Notes: a model not told the origin generated them from the sequence alone. A stretch of 55,949 nucleotides of DNA from Cacconaster sp045642485 (GCA_045642485.1 JAZUIV010000055.1:1-55949), one strand, 5' to 3'. Positions 45,525-55,123 are shown, counted from the stretch's first letter. Numbers and translations: made by a program.

Positions 45525-45801
45525 TATTTGCCGCCTAAAAATGGCGGATTGTCTATTACTTGAAAGGACCTAAGGTCCGGCGGGCTAAAGCCCTGCTGCT
45601 CAGGCCGCAAGCATAAAGATGCTTGCTGTGAACACCCTCGCGACCCGCGCTTTATTAATACGCCATCAGGCGTTAGCGGAGGGCAGGCAGGGCAAGTTTA
45701 CGGGATAGCTGCCCGTAGCGGCGGGGTTCGGGGCAGAGCCCCGTATAAAAGCGAAGCGAAGTCCGATTCAAGTAATAGACAGGAGCCATAAGCGGCAAAT
45801 A
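45525..45801. repeat. 277-bp multi-hairpin element with perfect terminal inverted repeats
   Basis: Between pgi and addB. TGTCTATTACTTGAA (45550-45564) is the exact reverse complement of 45767-45781, and TATTTGCCGC (45525-45534) that of 45792-45801. Between them lie at least six short hairpins: GGACC/GGTCC (45566-45578), GGGCT/AGCCC (45582-45593), GCAAGCAT/ATGCTTGC (45607-45626), ACGCC/GGCGT (45660-45673), TACGGG/CCCGTA (45699-45717) and GGGGC/GCCCC (45730-45742). There is no coding frame of length. It may be a MITE-like element, a structured RNA or both. No target-site duplication is evident. Confidence 0.8.
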
Positions 45802-45810
45802 TTGCAAAAA

Positions 45811-47142
45811 TTACAATCTTTTCTTGATGGCGGCGGTGGCTTCCTCGTAACCGGGCTTCTCGAGAAGCGCGAACATATTCTTCTTGTAAGCCTCTACTCC
45901 CGGCTGGTTGAACGGATTGATACCCAGCACATACGCGCTGATTCCGCAAACCTTCTCGAAGAAGTAGAACAACTGCCCCATATTGTACTCGTCAATCGTG
46001 TCGATTGTCACCTCGATATTGGGGACCCCTCCGTCAACGTGGGCAAGGAAAGTCCCTTTCTGAGCCATCCTGTTGCAGAACTCGACGTTCTTGCCGGTGA
46101 GGAAATTCAGATTGTCGAGATTCTGGCTGTCGCTGCCTATGACCACGCTGCGTTTTGCATTGGCCACTGTGATGACAGTCTCGAAAATCTCCCTGAGACC
46201 CTCCTGGATATACTGCCCCATTGAGTGAAGGTCGGTGGTGAATATTACGGAAGCGGGATAGATGCCTTTGCCGTCCTTGCCTTCACTCTCCCCGAACAAC
46301 TGCTTGAACCATTCTCCGACATATTGCATCTTGGGGTTGAAACTTGCCAGGATTTCGATATGTTTGCCGTTGTCGTACAGAGCGTTCCTCATTGCGGCAT
46401 ACTGTACTGCAGGGTTGTCGGCAGAAGGGTCCATAAGAGCCTTCTCGGCGTCGGCGGCACCTTTTATCATAGCGGCTACGTCGAAGCCGGCCAGAGCGAT
46501 GGGGAGAAGCCCCACCGGAGTGAGGACACTGTAGCGGCCTCCGATATTGTCCTCGATGACGTATGTCCTGTAACCCTCCTGGTTTGAAAGAGACTTGAGA
46601 GCACCGCGAGCCTTGTCGGTCACGGCTATGATTCTCTCTTTAGCTTCGTCCTTTCCGTATATTGTTTCAATATAACTCTTTATCAGGCGGAAAGCCACTG
46701 CAGGCTCGGTGGTGGTACCGCTCTTCGAGATGACCACACAGGCGACGTTGCGGATTTGCACGAGGTCCATCAGTTCAGCCAGATAATCCTCGCTGAGATT
46801 GTTGCCGGCAAAGACGATTCTGGGGGCCTCGCTTTCCAGATGGGTGGCGAAACTGTGGCCGAGGGCTTCGATGGCGGCCTTTGCTCCGAGGTATGAGCCT
46901 CCGATTCCGATTACGACCACAAGGTTGACCCCCTTCCTTTTCCACAGATTGACAACTTCAAGATAACTGTCCAGTTCGGCTGAGCAGGTCTGGGACGGGA
47001 GGTGTCTCCATCCTATGAAATCATTGCCTTCCCCGGTACCGTCTTCGAGCACTTTGTGCGCCGCGACGGCCTTTGAGAGATAATTTTCAAATTCGGATTT
47101 GCTTACGAACGGCTCACAGCCTGTCAGGTTTAATTTGATCAT
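45811..47142 (-). CDS. pgi: Glucose-6-phosphate isomerase
   Basis: The 443-residue enzyme interconverts glucose 6-phosphate and fructose 6-phosphate in glycolysis. Landmarks: GIGGSYLGAKAAIE, VISKSGTTTEPAVAFR, EDNIGGRYSVLTPVGLLPIA, TTDLHSMGQYIQEG and the C-terminal GINPFNQPGVEAYKKNMFAL. Length is typical of the short bacterial (Bacillus-like) type. Its ATG overlaps the rnhA stop. Downstream lies the multi-hairpin element, which begins nine bases after its stop. Confidence 0.97.
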   Translation of the reverse strand: MIKLNLTGCEPFVSKSEFENYLSKAVAAHKVLEDGTGEGNDFIGWRHLPSQTCSAELDSYLEVVNLWKRKGVNLVVVIGIGGSYLGAKAAIEALGHSFATHLESEAPRIVFAGNNLSEDYLAELMDLVQIRNVACVVISKSGTTTEPAVAFRLIKSYIETIYGKDEAKERIIAVTDKARGALKSLSNQEGYRTYVIEDNIGGRYSVLTPVGLLPIALAGFDVAAMIKGAADAEKALMDPSADNPAVQYAAMRNALYDNGKHIEILASFNPKMQYVGEWFKQLFGESEGKDGKGIYPASVIFTTDLHSMGQYIQEGLREIFETVITVANAKRSVVIGSDSQNLDNLNFLTGKNVEFCNRMAQKGTFLAHVDGGVPNIEVTIDTIDEYNMGQLFYFFEKVCGISAYVLGINPFNQPGVEAYKKNMFALLEKPGYEEATAAIKKRL

Positions 47143-47615
47143 AGTTCGATGTTTTTGATATTTTCATATTCTTGGTCAATCATCAGGTCGGGACCGGCCG
47201 CCGCAGCGACGGCAAGGCGGTCGCATCTTTCGTTCTGCGGGTGTCCGTTGTGCCCTTTTATCCAGTGGAAGCGCACGCTGTGCTTCCTGTAGGACTGGAG
47301 GAACCGGCTCCATAAATCGGGATTTGCCTTCTTTGCGAACCCCTTCGCTTCCCAACTGAATACCCAGCCCTTCTCCACCGCATCGACCACGTACGAGGAG
47401 TCGCTCCATACGACCACTTCCGCTTTTTCCCATTTTATGGCTTCGAGCCCTGTAATCACGGCAAGCAACTCCATACGGTTGTTGGTGGTGCATCTGTAGC
47501 CGGCGGAAATCACTTTCTCCATTCCGGAGCAGGTCATAATCACTCCGAATCCGCCCGGACCCGGATTTCCGCTGCAAGCCCCGTCGGTGTAGATGACTAT
47601 GGGAGGCCTTGTCAT
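47139..47615 (-). CDS. rnhA: Ribonuclease HI
   Basis: 158 residues. Catalytic D11 in YTDGACSGNPG, E49 in NNRMELLAV, D72 in WSDSSYVV and the late aspartate in NERCDRLA. The enzyme cleaves RNA in RNA-DNA hybrids. The basic handle region (KKANPDLWSRFLQSYRKH) is partly kept. It is the middle gene of pdxA-rnhA-pgi, with four-base overlaps on both sides. Confidence 0.95.
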   Translation of the reverse strand: MTRPPIVIYTDGACSGNPGPGGFGVIMTCSGMEKVISAGYRCTTNNRMELLAVITGLEAIKWEKAEVVVWSDSSYVVDAVEKGWVFSWEAKGFAKKANPDLWSRFLQSYRKHSVRFHWIKGHNGHPQNERCDRLAVAAAAGPDLMIDQEYENIKNIEL

Positions 47616-48694
47616 TCAGGCATTATGGTGCGTTCGTACTTCGGCCCTTCGAAATGCTTTATCTCCAGAGGGTTGGCGCTGATTTCGGCATATTTGCGGC
47701 GGTTGTGGCAGAAGTCGATTGCGCTGTAGATTGCGGAAATCATCGACCCCGGGTTTGCCATACATTTGCCCGCTATGTCATAGCCTGTCCCGTGGTCGGG
47801 AGAGGTACGGATTATGGAGAGGCCTGCAGTGTAGTTCACTCCGCCGTCAAAAGCGAGTGTCTTGAAGGGTATCAGCCCCTGGTCGTGGTACATCGCCAGA
47901 ACGCCGTCGAATTTCCGCTGGGCGAAAGTCCCGAAGAATCCGTCGGGGGAGTAGGGGCCGAATGCCAGAATGCCCTCCTCCTTGGCCGCTTCTATGGCGG
48001 GGATTATGACGTCGATCTCTTCCGTGCCCAGGGATCCTCCGTCTCCGGCGTGGGGATTGAGACTCAGAAGCGCTATCTTGGGCCTGTCGTGTCCGAAGTC
48101 GTGTATGAGGGCTTTGTTCATTATCCTGACCTTGCTCATAATCAGTTCTTTGGTCAGATTGCCGCTGATTTTCGAGAGGGGGAGGTGATTCGTCACTATT
48201 CCTATCCTGAAATCGGCGGAGCACAGGAGCATCAGCCCGGTGCCGTCCGGTGCGAATTTGTTGATGAAGAATTCGGTGTGCCCCGGGAAGTTGAATCCCT
48301 GTTCGGCGACTGTGTGCTTGTTGATGGGGGCGGTGACAATCGCGTCAATCACCCCTTTCTTCGCATCGGCGGCTGCTGCTTCCAGAGCAAGGATGGCGGC
48401 TTTGGCACCGTCGGCGGTGGGCTGCCCGATTTCGATGGCCAGGCTTTCCGGCACGGCGTTGATTATGTTTATCCTCTTGGGGCGGGCGTCCGCGGCGGAA
48501 TTTATCACATTGGTGGTAAGCTGGTCCGTTTCCGGAATGAATTTCCGGTGGATGCCGAAGAACCGGGATGAGCCATAGACGACCGGGATGCAGAGATCCA
48601 GCATCCTGGCATCCGAAAGAGCCTTGATAATCACTTCATATCCTATTCCGTTGGTATCCCCTTGGGTTATCCCTATTTTAATCTTGTCGGCCAT
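47612..48694 (-). CDS. pdxA: 4-hydroxythreonine-4-phosphate dehydrogenase
   Basis: The 360-residue enzyme oxidises 4-phosphohydroxy-L-threonine in the DXP-dependent pyridoxal phosphate pathway. Diagnostic are GITQGDTNGIGYEVI near the start, VTAPINKH, FPGHTEFF, NPHAGDGG and MYHDQGLIPFK with metal-binding histidines. First gene of the pdxA-rnhA-pgi unit; divergent from the oxidoreductase operon at 48766. Confidence 0.95.
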   Translation of the reverse strand: MADKIKIGITQGDTNGIGYEVIIKALSDARMLDLCIPVVYGSSRFFGIHRKFIPETDQLTTNVINSAADARPKRINIINAVPESLAIEIGQPTADGAKAAILALEAAAADAKKGVIDAIVTAPINKHTVAEQGFNFPGHTEFFINKFAPDGTGLMLLCSADFRIGIVTNHLPLSKISGNLTKELIMSKVRIMNKALIHDFGHDRPKIALLSLNPHAGDGGSLGTEEIDVIIPAIEAAKEEGILAFGPYSPDGFFGTFAQRKFDGVLAMYHDQGLIPFKTLAFDGGVNYTAGLSIIRTSPDHGTGYDIAGKCMANPGSMISAIYSAIDFCHNRRKYAEISANPLEIKHFEGPKYERTIMPE

Positions 48695-48727
48695 ATCACA
48701 AATTTTCCGAAAGATACAAAAAAATGG

Positions 48728-48735
48728 TACATTTG
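48728..48735 (+). promoter_or_regulatory. -7 box of the oxidoreductase-HEAT-GH97 operon
   Basis: TACATTTG, 30 bases before the ATG at 48766. It is the only good promoter candidate upstream of the three coupled genes. Confidence 0.6.
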
Positions 48736-48765
48736 TAGATACGAATCCAATTAAAGCAATACAAT

Positions 48766-50073
48766 ATGGACAACAGCAGACGTAGTTTCATCAAGAAAAG
48801 CGCCGCGGCAGTTGCTGCCTGCACGATTCTTCCCCGCGAGGTTTTCGGCAGGATGGGGGGTGACAACAACTTCATCGCCCCGAGTGACCAGTTGACGCAT
48901 GGTATTATCGGAGTGGGCGGCATCGGCCGTTCGGACTCCCATTTCTACAGTGACAGCAGTTGCCGTCTGGTGGCAATGTGTGACGTAGATTCAAACCATC
49001 TGAAATCCGCATTCGAGGCGGCAAAGCAGGAATTCGGCCAGACGACCAGAACCTACACGGACTGGCGTGAACTGGTGCACGACCCCAACGTGGACGTGGT
49101 GCATATCGCCACTCCTCCCCACTGGCACGGCATAATGGCCTGTGAGGCCGCAAGGGCCGGCAAGGATATCTGGTGTGAGAAACCTATGACCCGCACCATC
49201 GGCGAGGGCAAGCGGGTGCTGGAGGCCGTCAAGCGCAACGGTCGCGTGTTCCGCCTGAACACCTGGTTCCGTTTCAAGGACACTTTCTACGGTCTTGGTA
49301 CAACCGTCAAACCTCTTAAGAAACTGGTGGACAGCGGTCTTCTGGGGTGGCCCCTGACAGTGCGCATCTCCGGCGCCACCGGTTTCGCCTGGAAATTCTT
49401 CTGGGTGGGCAAGGAAAATCTGGCCCCTCAGCCGGTTCCGGAGTGTCTGGATTATGATATGTGGCTCGGCCCTGCACCCTACAAGCCCTACAACGAGCAC
49501 CGCACTCATCAGACTTTCCGCGGCTACTGGGATTATGACGGCGGAGGACTGGCCGATATGGGTCAGCACTACATCGACCCTGTGCAGTATATTCTGGGCA
49601 AGGATGACACCTTCCCCGTGAAGGTGGAAATCGACGCTCCCCAGCAGCACCCCGATGCGGTGGGAACCTGGCGCAGCATCACCTACACCTACGCCGACGG
49701 ATGCAAGATCATCCTCGAAGGCGAAGGCTATGAGTCAGAAGGGAAGGTCCCTTACATAGAAGGCCCCCTGGGTAAAGTCTATAAGGGATTCGAGTGCACC
49801 ATCCCCAACGTGATGAACCTCATCAACGAATTGCCTGACCCCAAGGTCGAGGAGACCGATTTCATCCGGGCCGTGGGCAGCCGTCACCAGTTCTCGCTCG
49901 ACGAGTCGAAGGGCTACCACAGTTCCACCGTAGTGAATATGGGAGTGTGCGCCCTCCGTCTGGGCCGCAATCTCGAGTTCGACCCCGTCAAGCAGATGTT
50001 CGTGAATGACGACGCCGCCAATCTGCTGATTGACCAGCCTATGCGCGGCGACTGGGCAAATTATCTAAAATAA
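48766..50073 (+). CDS. Tat-exported Gfo/Idh/MocA-family oxidoreductase
   Basis: 435 residues with a twin-arginine signal (DNSRRSFIKKSAAAVAACTI) and a Rossmann domain (HGIIGVGGIGRSDSHFY) followed by the DVVHIATPPHWHGIMACEAARAGKDIWCEKPM motif with the EKP triad, then the alpha/beta C-terminal domain. These enzymes oxidise or rearrange sugars with NAD(P) bound tightly, and Tat export in this phylum is seen in periplasmic glycan-processing types. It leads an operon with a HEAT-repeat protein and a GH97 enzyme, so action on a glycoside is a reasonable inference. Confidence 0.9.
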   Translation: MDNSRRSFIKKSAAAVAACTILPREVFGRMGGDNNFIAPSDQLTHGIIGVGGIGRSDSHFYSDSSCRLVAMCDVDSNHLKSAFEAAKQEFGQTTRTYTDWRELVHDPNVDVVHIATPPHWHGIMACEAARAGKDIWCEKPMTRTIGEGKRVLEAVKRNGRVFRLNTWFRFKDTFYGLGTTVKPLKKLVDSGLLGWPLTVRISGATGFAWKFFWVGKENLAPQPVPECLDYDMWLGPAPYKPYNEHRTHQTFRGYWDYDGGGLADMGQHYIDPVQYILGKDDTFPVKVEIDAPQQHPDAVGTWRSITYTYADGCKIILEGEGYESEGKVPYIEGPLGKVYKGFECTIPNVMNLINELPDPKVEETDFIRAVGSRHQFSLDESKGYHSSTVVNMGVCALRLGRNLEFDPVKQMFVNDDAANLLIDQPMRGDWANYLK

Positions 50074-50080
50074 GACCGTT

Positions 50081-51745
50081 ATGAGAAAGATATCCTATAT
50101 TTTCATCTCCCTCGCCCTCTTGTTCTGCTTCGAGGGCCTTCTGGCGCAGGACTGCACAGATTCCGTTCTCTTCAATGCAGGCAAGTTGAAGCCGGCCGGT
50201 GAAGGGGCGAACAGCAAATATGAATACGCAATCAGCGGAGCCGTCAATCTGGCGACAACTCCCGGGAACGAAGCGCTGCGCGGCAAGGTGAAAAGCCAGC
50301 TCGAACAGGCTATAGCGGCTGCTTCCGACAAGGATGTCCGCCAGTTCCTTGAGTCGCAACTCTACTTTATGGGAGTCCCTGCGGAGCCCGCGGCGGCCCC
50401 TTCCGAAAAGGAACTTCTCGCGGCCGCAAAGAAATTGGCGCGCAGCCGCAACTCTAACGAACGTTGCCGGTCAATCTGGCTCTATTCCGACGTTTACGGC
50501 AAGGAGAACGCTCCCCGTGTGCTTGCGGCCTTGAAGGACAAGGACAGGGCATACAGGATGACCGCACTGCATAGTTACGAAAAATATGCTGACGACCAGT
50601 TCTTCGCGGCCTTGACCGCACTTTTCCCCAAATTGGGCACGGATGCGAAGGCTGACATTCTCTATTTTCTCGGAGAACAGGTCGCCGCTTCCCAGATTGA
50701 CGCGATAATCGGAGAATTCGACGGAGCCAATGCCGCCGATGCAATGGCCGCCGCCGCCAAGATTGGCGGATGCAAGGCTGTCAAGGCCCTGATGGAGAGG
50801 CTTGGCGGAGCAAACGACGCTGCGGCCTATTCCGCGCTGGCCTCTTTCAACGGTGATGTCAGGGGTGCACTTGCGGCATCTCTCAAGGAGACTTCAGGCC
50901 CTGCGACCGCATCTCTTCTCAAACTGGCGGGAGAACGTCACTGCACGGCTTCGCTCTATGAAGTGGTCGGTAACCTGAAATCCTCTGATTCCGGAGTCGC
51001 TCTGGCTGCCGCTAAAGCCCTCAAGGGGGTGACGGTGCCCGAGGATGCCGTGCTGGTTGCCCTGCTTCTCCAGAGTCTGAATCCTGAACTGGTGGGCCCT
51101 GTTTCCGATGCACTGGTTGGATGTTATGCCGGCACTGACGGACAGGCCGCCGCCGTAAGGATTCTCTCCTTTGTCAATTCGGCTCCCGGTGCCGTGAAGG
51201 AGCGTTTCTACCCCGCACTGGCATCGACAGGGGCGGACCTGGCCGCTGAATATCTTATTGGAGCATACAATGCCGGCAAATCGGAAGCCGCTCTGGGAGC
51301 TCTCTCGTCGATTGACAACTTCAAGGCCGCTCCGGCGCTGCTGGATGCCGCATCAACCGATGATTCCCACCTTATCCGCTATGTTGAACTTGTGGCTCAG
51401 TTTGCAGGTGACGATTCGGCCAAGGCCGGGGAGTACGCCAGGGCATTGGATCTTGCTTCCACCGCCAAGGTGAAATCCGCTGTCATCAACGCTATGGCTT
51501 CCGTCCCCACAGTCGGAACCGTTGACCGCCTGGAAGCACTTCTTGATGACCCCGAAGTGGCCTACAACGCCGCTTCCGCTCTCAAGTCAGTTGTCAAGAA
51601 GTTATCTGACAAAATCCCCTACAACCGTATCCGCGATTGTTTCGAGAAGGTTGAGAAGGTGTATCGCTCAACCGGGAACGCGGACGACATCTATGCAATC
51701 GACGAAATGAAAAACTTCCTCTTCGGATTAAGAAAAACGATATGA
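50081..51745 (+). CDS. Exported HEAT-repeat protein
   Basis: 554 residues with a signal peptide (ISYIFISLALLFCFEGLLAQ) and about a dozen alanine-rich helical repeats across the whole length (for example RVLAALKDKDRAYRMTALHS, and AVALLLQ-type units), typical of HEAT or Armadillo solenoids. No catalytic motif. Such proteins serve as periplasmic scaffolds. It starts seven bases after the oxidoreductase stop and its last codons overlap the GH97 start (ATGA). Confidence 0.8.
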   Translation: MRKISYIFISLALLFCFEGLLAQDCTDSVLFNAGKLKPAGEGANSKYEYAISGAVNLATTPGNEALRGKVKSQLEQAIAAASDKDVRQFLESQLYFMGVPAEPAAAPSEKELLAAAKKLARSRNSNERCRSIWLYSDVYGKENAPRVLAALKDKDRAYRMTALHSYEKYADDQFFAALTALFPKLGTDAKADILYFLGEQVAASQIDAIIGEFDGANAADAMAAAAKIGGCKAVKALMERLGGANDAAAYSALASFNGDVRGALAASLKETSGPATASLLKLAGERHCTASLYEVVGNLKSSDSGVALAAAKALKGVTVPEDAVLVALLLQSLNPELVGPVSDALVGCYAGTDGQAAAVRILSFVNSAPGAVKERFYPALASTGADLAAEYLIGAYNAGKSEAALGALSSIDNFKAAPALLDAASTDDSHLIRYVELVAQFAGDDSAKAGEYARALDLASTAKVKSAVINAMASVPTVGTVDRLEALLDDPEVAYNAASALKSVVKKLSDKIPYNRIRDCFEKVEKVYRSTGNADDIYAIDEMKNFLFGLRKTI

Positions 51746-53739
51746 AAAGAGCAACGATTATTTTTTCCCTGATACTGACAGTCTCTACGGCTTTTGCCGC
51801 GCCCAGTCAGTCCAAACTTACGTCTCCCGACGGGAAGATTGAAGTGTCGGTCAATGTCAACGGAGCCGTCAGTTACACCGTATCGAGAGACGGCGTGCAA
51901 CTGCTCGCCCCTTCAACTGTTTCCCTGACCCTTTCTGACGGCACCGTCTATGGCGGTCCTGCCGCCAAATTGCAGAAGGTGACCCGCAGGAGCGTGAACA
52001 ATGTCCTCCCGGCAGTCGCATACAAAAAGGCGCAGGTTCCCGAGAAATATAATGAAATGACCCTGAAATTCAAGGCTTTCAGCCTGATTTTCAGAGCGTA
52101 CGATGACGGTGTCGCATACCGTTTCGTCTCCGCCTCCAAAGTGCCTTTCACGGTGAAGGGGGAACAGGCCGATTTCACCTTCCCCCAGGACTGGAACTGC
52201 TATGTCCCGTATGTGACACAGAATGACGAGACTCTTGAAGGCCAGTTCCACAACTCCTTCGAGAACATCTACAAGTATGAGAAAATCTCCGAGTTCGACA
52301 ACACTCATCTGGCATTCCTTCCCCTGCTGGTGGACGCCCCGGGAGGAGTCAAGCTCTGCATCACCGAATCGGACCTTCTCCACTATCCCGGAATGTATCT
52401 CTACAAGGGCGACAAGCCCTGCTCGTACAAGAGCGTCTTCGCCCCCTATCCCAAGAACAGGGTTCCCGAACCGGGCGACAGGGTAATCTCGATGTATGTC
52501 GATGGGACTGAGGATTATATCGCCAAATGCGACCCTGCCTGCAGTTTCCCCTGGAGAGTTATCGGCATCAGCACTGAAGACGGAGATCTTCTGGAGAGCG
52601 ACCTTGTCTGGCTGCTCGCATCCCCTGCGGAAGAGGGAGCCGACTTCAGCTGGGTCAAGCCCGGAAAGGTTGCCTGGGACTGGTGGAATGACTGGAATCT
52701 CTACGGAGTCGATTTCAGGGCCGGTGTCAATACCGAGACCTACAAGGCATACGTCGATTTCGCCTCTCAGTTCGGCATCGAATACGTGATTCTCGACGAA
52801 GGCTGGTCCGATGCCGCGAAGGCGGACCTGCGCACCGTGGTTGATGCCCTTGACCTGAAGGCCCTGATTGCCCACGCTGAGAAAAAGAATGTCGGCATCA
52901 TCCTCTGGGCGGGATTCTATCCCTTCCAGAAAGATATCGAAGGCATCTGCAGGCACTATGCTGCAATGGGAGTGAAAGGGTTCAAGGTTGACTTTATGGA
53001 CAGCGACGACCAGCAGATTCCCGAATTCCTCGAAAGGAGCGCGAAGGCCGCTGCGGAGAACCACCTTATGCTTGATTTCCACGGAATCTACAAGCCCACC
53101 GGTCTGAGCCGCAAGTATCCCAACGTCGTCAACTACGAGGGTATCCACGGACTTGAGCAGATGAAATGGAATGCCACCACCAAACAGGTGGACTATGACG
53201 TCACCGCTCCCTTCATCAGATTCTTCGCAGGCCCCGCCGATTACACGCAGGGGGCAATGCGCAATGCAAATGAAGACAATCTGCGCGCCGTCAATTCGGA
53301 GGCTATGAGCCCCGGCACACGCTGCCACCAACTTGGAGAGTACCTTGTATTCTTCTCTCCCCTTAATATGCTTTGCGACAGCCCTTCCAACTACCAGGGA
53401 GAGGCTGAGTGCACCTCATTCATCGCCGGCATCCCCACCGTATGGGACGAGACATTGGCTCTTGAGAACAAAGTCGGCCAATATGCTTCAGTGGCGCGCC
53501 GCAGCGGCGATGACTGGTTCGTCGGTGCTGTTGGCAACTGGCAGGAAAGGGATCTGACCGTGGATTTGTCCTTCCTCGGTGAGGGCAACTGGCAGATTGA
53601 ACTCTTCAAGGACGGCATCAACGCCGACAGGGCGGCACGCGACTACAAGAAATGCGTCTCCACCGTCCCCGCAGACCGCAAACTGACAGTCCATCTGGCT
53701 CCCGGCGGAGGATTTGCCGCAAAGATTACAAAACTGTAA
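51742..53739 (+). CDS. Glycoside hydrolase family 97
   Basis: 665 residues with a signal peptide (IIFSLILTVSTAFAAPS). The three-part GH97 fold is recognisable: an N-terminal beta-sandwich, a TIM barrel (WDWWNDWNLYGVDF, YVILDEGWSD, GIILWAGFYPF) and a short C-terminal beta domain. D417 in FKVDFMDSD is at the position of the nucleophile of retaining GH97 alpha-galactosidases, while inverting SusB-type alpha-glucosidases lack it, so a retaining enzyme is predicted. Last gene of the oxidoreductase-HEAT unit; convergent with trpB2 10 bases later. Confidence 0.92.
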   Translation: MKRATIIFSLILTVSTAFAAPSQSKLTSPDGKIEVSVNVNGAVSYTVSRDGVQLLAPSTVSLTLSDGTVYGGPAAKLQKVTRRSVNNVLPAVAYKKAQVPEKYNEMTLKFKAFSLIFRAYDDGVAYRFVSASKVPFTVKGEQADFTFPQDWNCYVPYVTQNDETLEGQFHNSFENIYKYEKISEFDNTHLAFLPLLVDAPGGVKLCITESDLLHYPGMYLYKGDKPCSYKSVFAPYPKNRVPEPGDRVISMYVDGTEDYIAKCDPACSFPWRVIGISTEDGDLLESDLVWLLASPAEEGADFSWVKPGKVAWDWWNDWNLYGVDFRAGVNTETYKAYVDFASQFGIEYVILDEGWSDAAKADLRTVVDALDLKALIAHAEKKNVGIILWAGFYPFQKDIEGICRHYAAMGVKGFKVDFMDSDDQQIPEFLERSAKAAAENHLMLDFHGIYKPTGLSRKYPNVVNYEGIHGLEQMKWNATTKQVDYDVTAPFIRFFAGPADYTQGAMRNANEDNLRAVNSEAMSPGTRCHQLGEYLVFFSPLNMLCDSPSNYQGEAECTSFIAGIPTVWDETLALENKVGQYASVARRSGDDWFVGAVGNWQERDLTVDLSFLGEGNWQIELFKDGINADRAARDYKKCVSTVPADRKLTVHLAPGGGFAAKITKL

Positions 53740-53749
53740 TGGAATCAGT

Positions 53750-55057
53750 TCAGAAGTTGATAAGGTTGCCTGACAGATACTGGTCATAGGCGGCCATATC
53801 GACAAGACCGTGACCGGACAGGTTGAACAGGATTGTTTCAGCCTGTCCGTTTTCTTTGCACCTGTTCGCTTCCCTGATGGCAACTGCAATTGCGTGGCAG
53901 GACTCCGGAGCGGGGATGATTCCTTCTGCTTTCGCGAAGAGAAGCCCGGCTTCGAAGGTCTCCAGTTGGGGCACGTCGGCCGCCTCCATAATGCCGTCCT
54001 TCATCAACTGGGAGACTATTGCTCCGGCACCGTGGTAGCGCAGACCTCCGGCGTGGATGTTGGCCGGTTTGAAGTCGTGCCCGAGGGAATACATAGGTAT
54101 CAGAGGGGTGTATCCGGCCTCATCGCCGAAGTCGTATGTGAATTCTCCCTGAGTCAGTTTCGGGCAGGCCGTCGGCTCCGCTGCGACGTATCTTGTCTTC
54201 CTGCCTTCGAGAAGGGTGTGCCTCATAAACGGGAAGGCTATTCCGCTGAAGTTGGAACCTCCGCCGAAGCAGGCGACCACAACGTCGGGATAGTCATCGG
54301 CAAGAGCCATCTGCTTCTCGGCCTCAAGGCCGATGATTGTCTGGTGGAGGGAGACGTGGCTCATTGTCGAGCCGAGGGTGTATTTGCAGCCCGGGGTCAT
54401 CCTTGCAAGTTCCACTGCTTCCGAGATGGCTGTGCCGAGGGAGCCCTGATGGTTGGGGAATGCTGTCAGTATGTCTTTCCCGGCCCGGGTGGACATTGAG
54501 GGCGAAGGTGTAACCTGTGCTCCGAACACCTGCATTATATTGCGTCTGTAAGGTTTTTGCTGGTAACTGATTTTCACCTGATAGACAGCACATTCAATTC
54601 CGAACAACTTTGCCGCGTAGGAGAGTGCCGCGCCCCATTGGCCGGCTCCGGTCTCGGTAGTGACGTTTGTCGCTCCTTCCTGTTTGCAGTAATATGCCTG
54701 GGGGAGGGCGGAGTTGAGTTTGTGCGACCCGATGGGGCTGACGCTTTCGTTCTTGAAATAGATGTGAGCCGGGGTGTCAAGGGCCTTCTCAAGTCCGTAT
54801 GCTCTTACCAGGGGAGAGGGACGGTAATATGTATAGTACTCCCTGACCTGCTCCGGGATGTCAATCCAGGCATCGGTCAAGTTGAGTTCCTGTTTGGAAC
54901 ATTCCACGCTGAAGATCTGGCTCAGGTCCTCCACCGTCACCGGCTTTTTCGTGGCCGGGTTGAGCATAGGCTGGGGTTTGGTCTTCATATCGGCCTGTAT
55001 GTTGTACCATTGCGTGGGAATCTCGCTTTCGGGAAGTATGTATTTTTTCTGTTTCAT
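53750..55057 (-). CDS. trpB2: TrpB2-type tryptophan synthase beta-like protein
   Basis: 435 residues of the TrpB2 group, which is longer at the N-terminus than TrpB1 and often free-standing. PLP lysine in PIGSHKLNSAL, phosphate-binding CFGGGSNFSGIAF, and ETGAGQWGAAL are visible. It can make tryptophan from indole and serine, perhaps salvaging indole. No trpA or other trp gene is adjacent. Divergent from the acetyltransferase-like gene at 55124. Confidence 0.93.
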   Translation of the reverse strand: MKQKKYILPESEIPTQWYNIQADMKTKPQPMLNPATKKPVTVEDLSQIFSVECSKQELNLTDAWIDIPEQVREYYTYYRPSPLVRAYGLEKALDTPAHIYFKNESVSPIGSHKLNSALPQAYYCKQEGATNVTTETGAGQWGAALSYAAKLFGIECAVYQVKISYQQKPYRRNIMQVFGAQVTPSPSMSTRAGKDILTAFPNHQGSLGTAISEAVELARMTPGCKYTLGSTMSHVSLHQTIIGLEAEKQMALADDYPDVVVACFGGGSNFSGIAFPFMRHTLLEGRKTRYVAAEPTACPKLTQGEFTYDFGDEAGYTPLIPMYSLGHDFKPANIHAGGLRYHGAGAIVSQLMKDGIMEAADVPQLETFEAGLLFAKAEGIIPAPESCHAIAVAIREANRCKENGQAETILFNLSGHGLVDMAAYDQYLSGNLINF

Positions 55058-55111
55058 ATTGCACCATCTTCTTTCTCAGCGCAAATTTATAAAATTCTGA
55101 AAACAGATTGC

Positions 55112-55119
55112 TAATTTTG
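55112..55119 (+). promoter_or_regulatory. -7 box directly before ATG 55124 (leaderless)
   Basis: TAATTTTG ends four bases before the ATG, putting the predicted start of transcription at or beside the start codon. Confidence 0.55.
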
Positions 55120-55123
55120 CAGT

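Noticed and set aside
45525..45801. Simple intrinsic terminator of pgi
   Set aside because: No T run follows the stems, there are six or more hairpins, and long perfect terminal repeats enclose them, which a terminator does not need.
51913..53331. Long minus-strand frame opposite the GH97 gene (472 codons)
   Set aside because: Antisense shadow of a recognised gene in GC-rich DNA.
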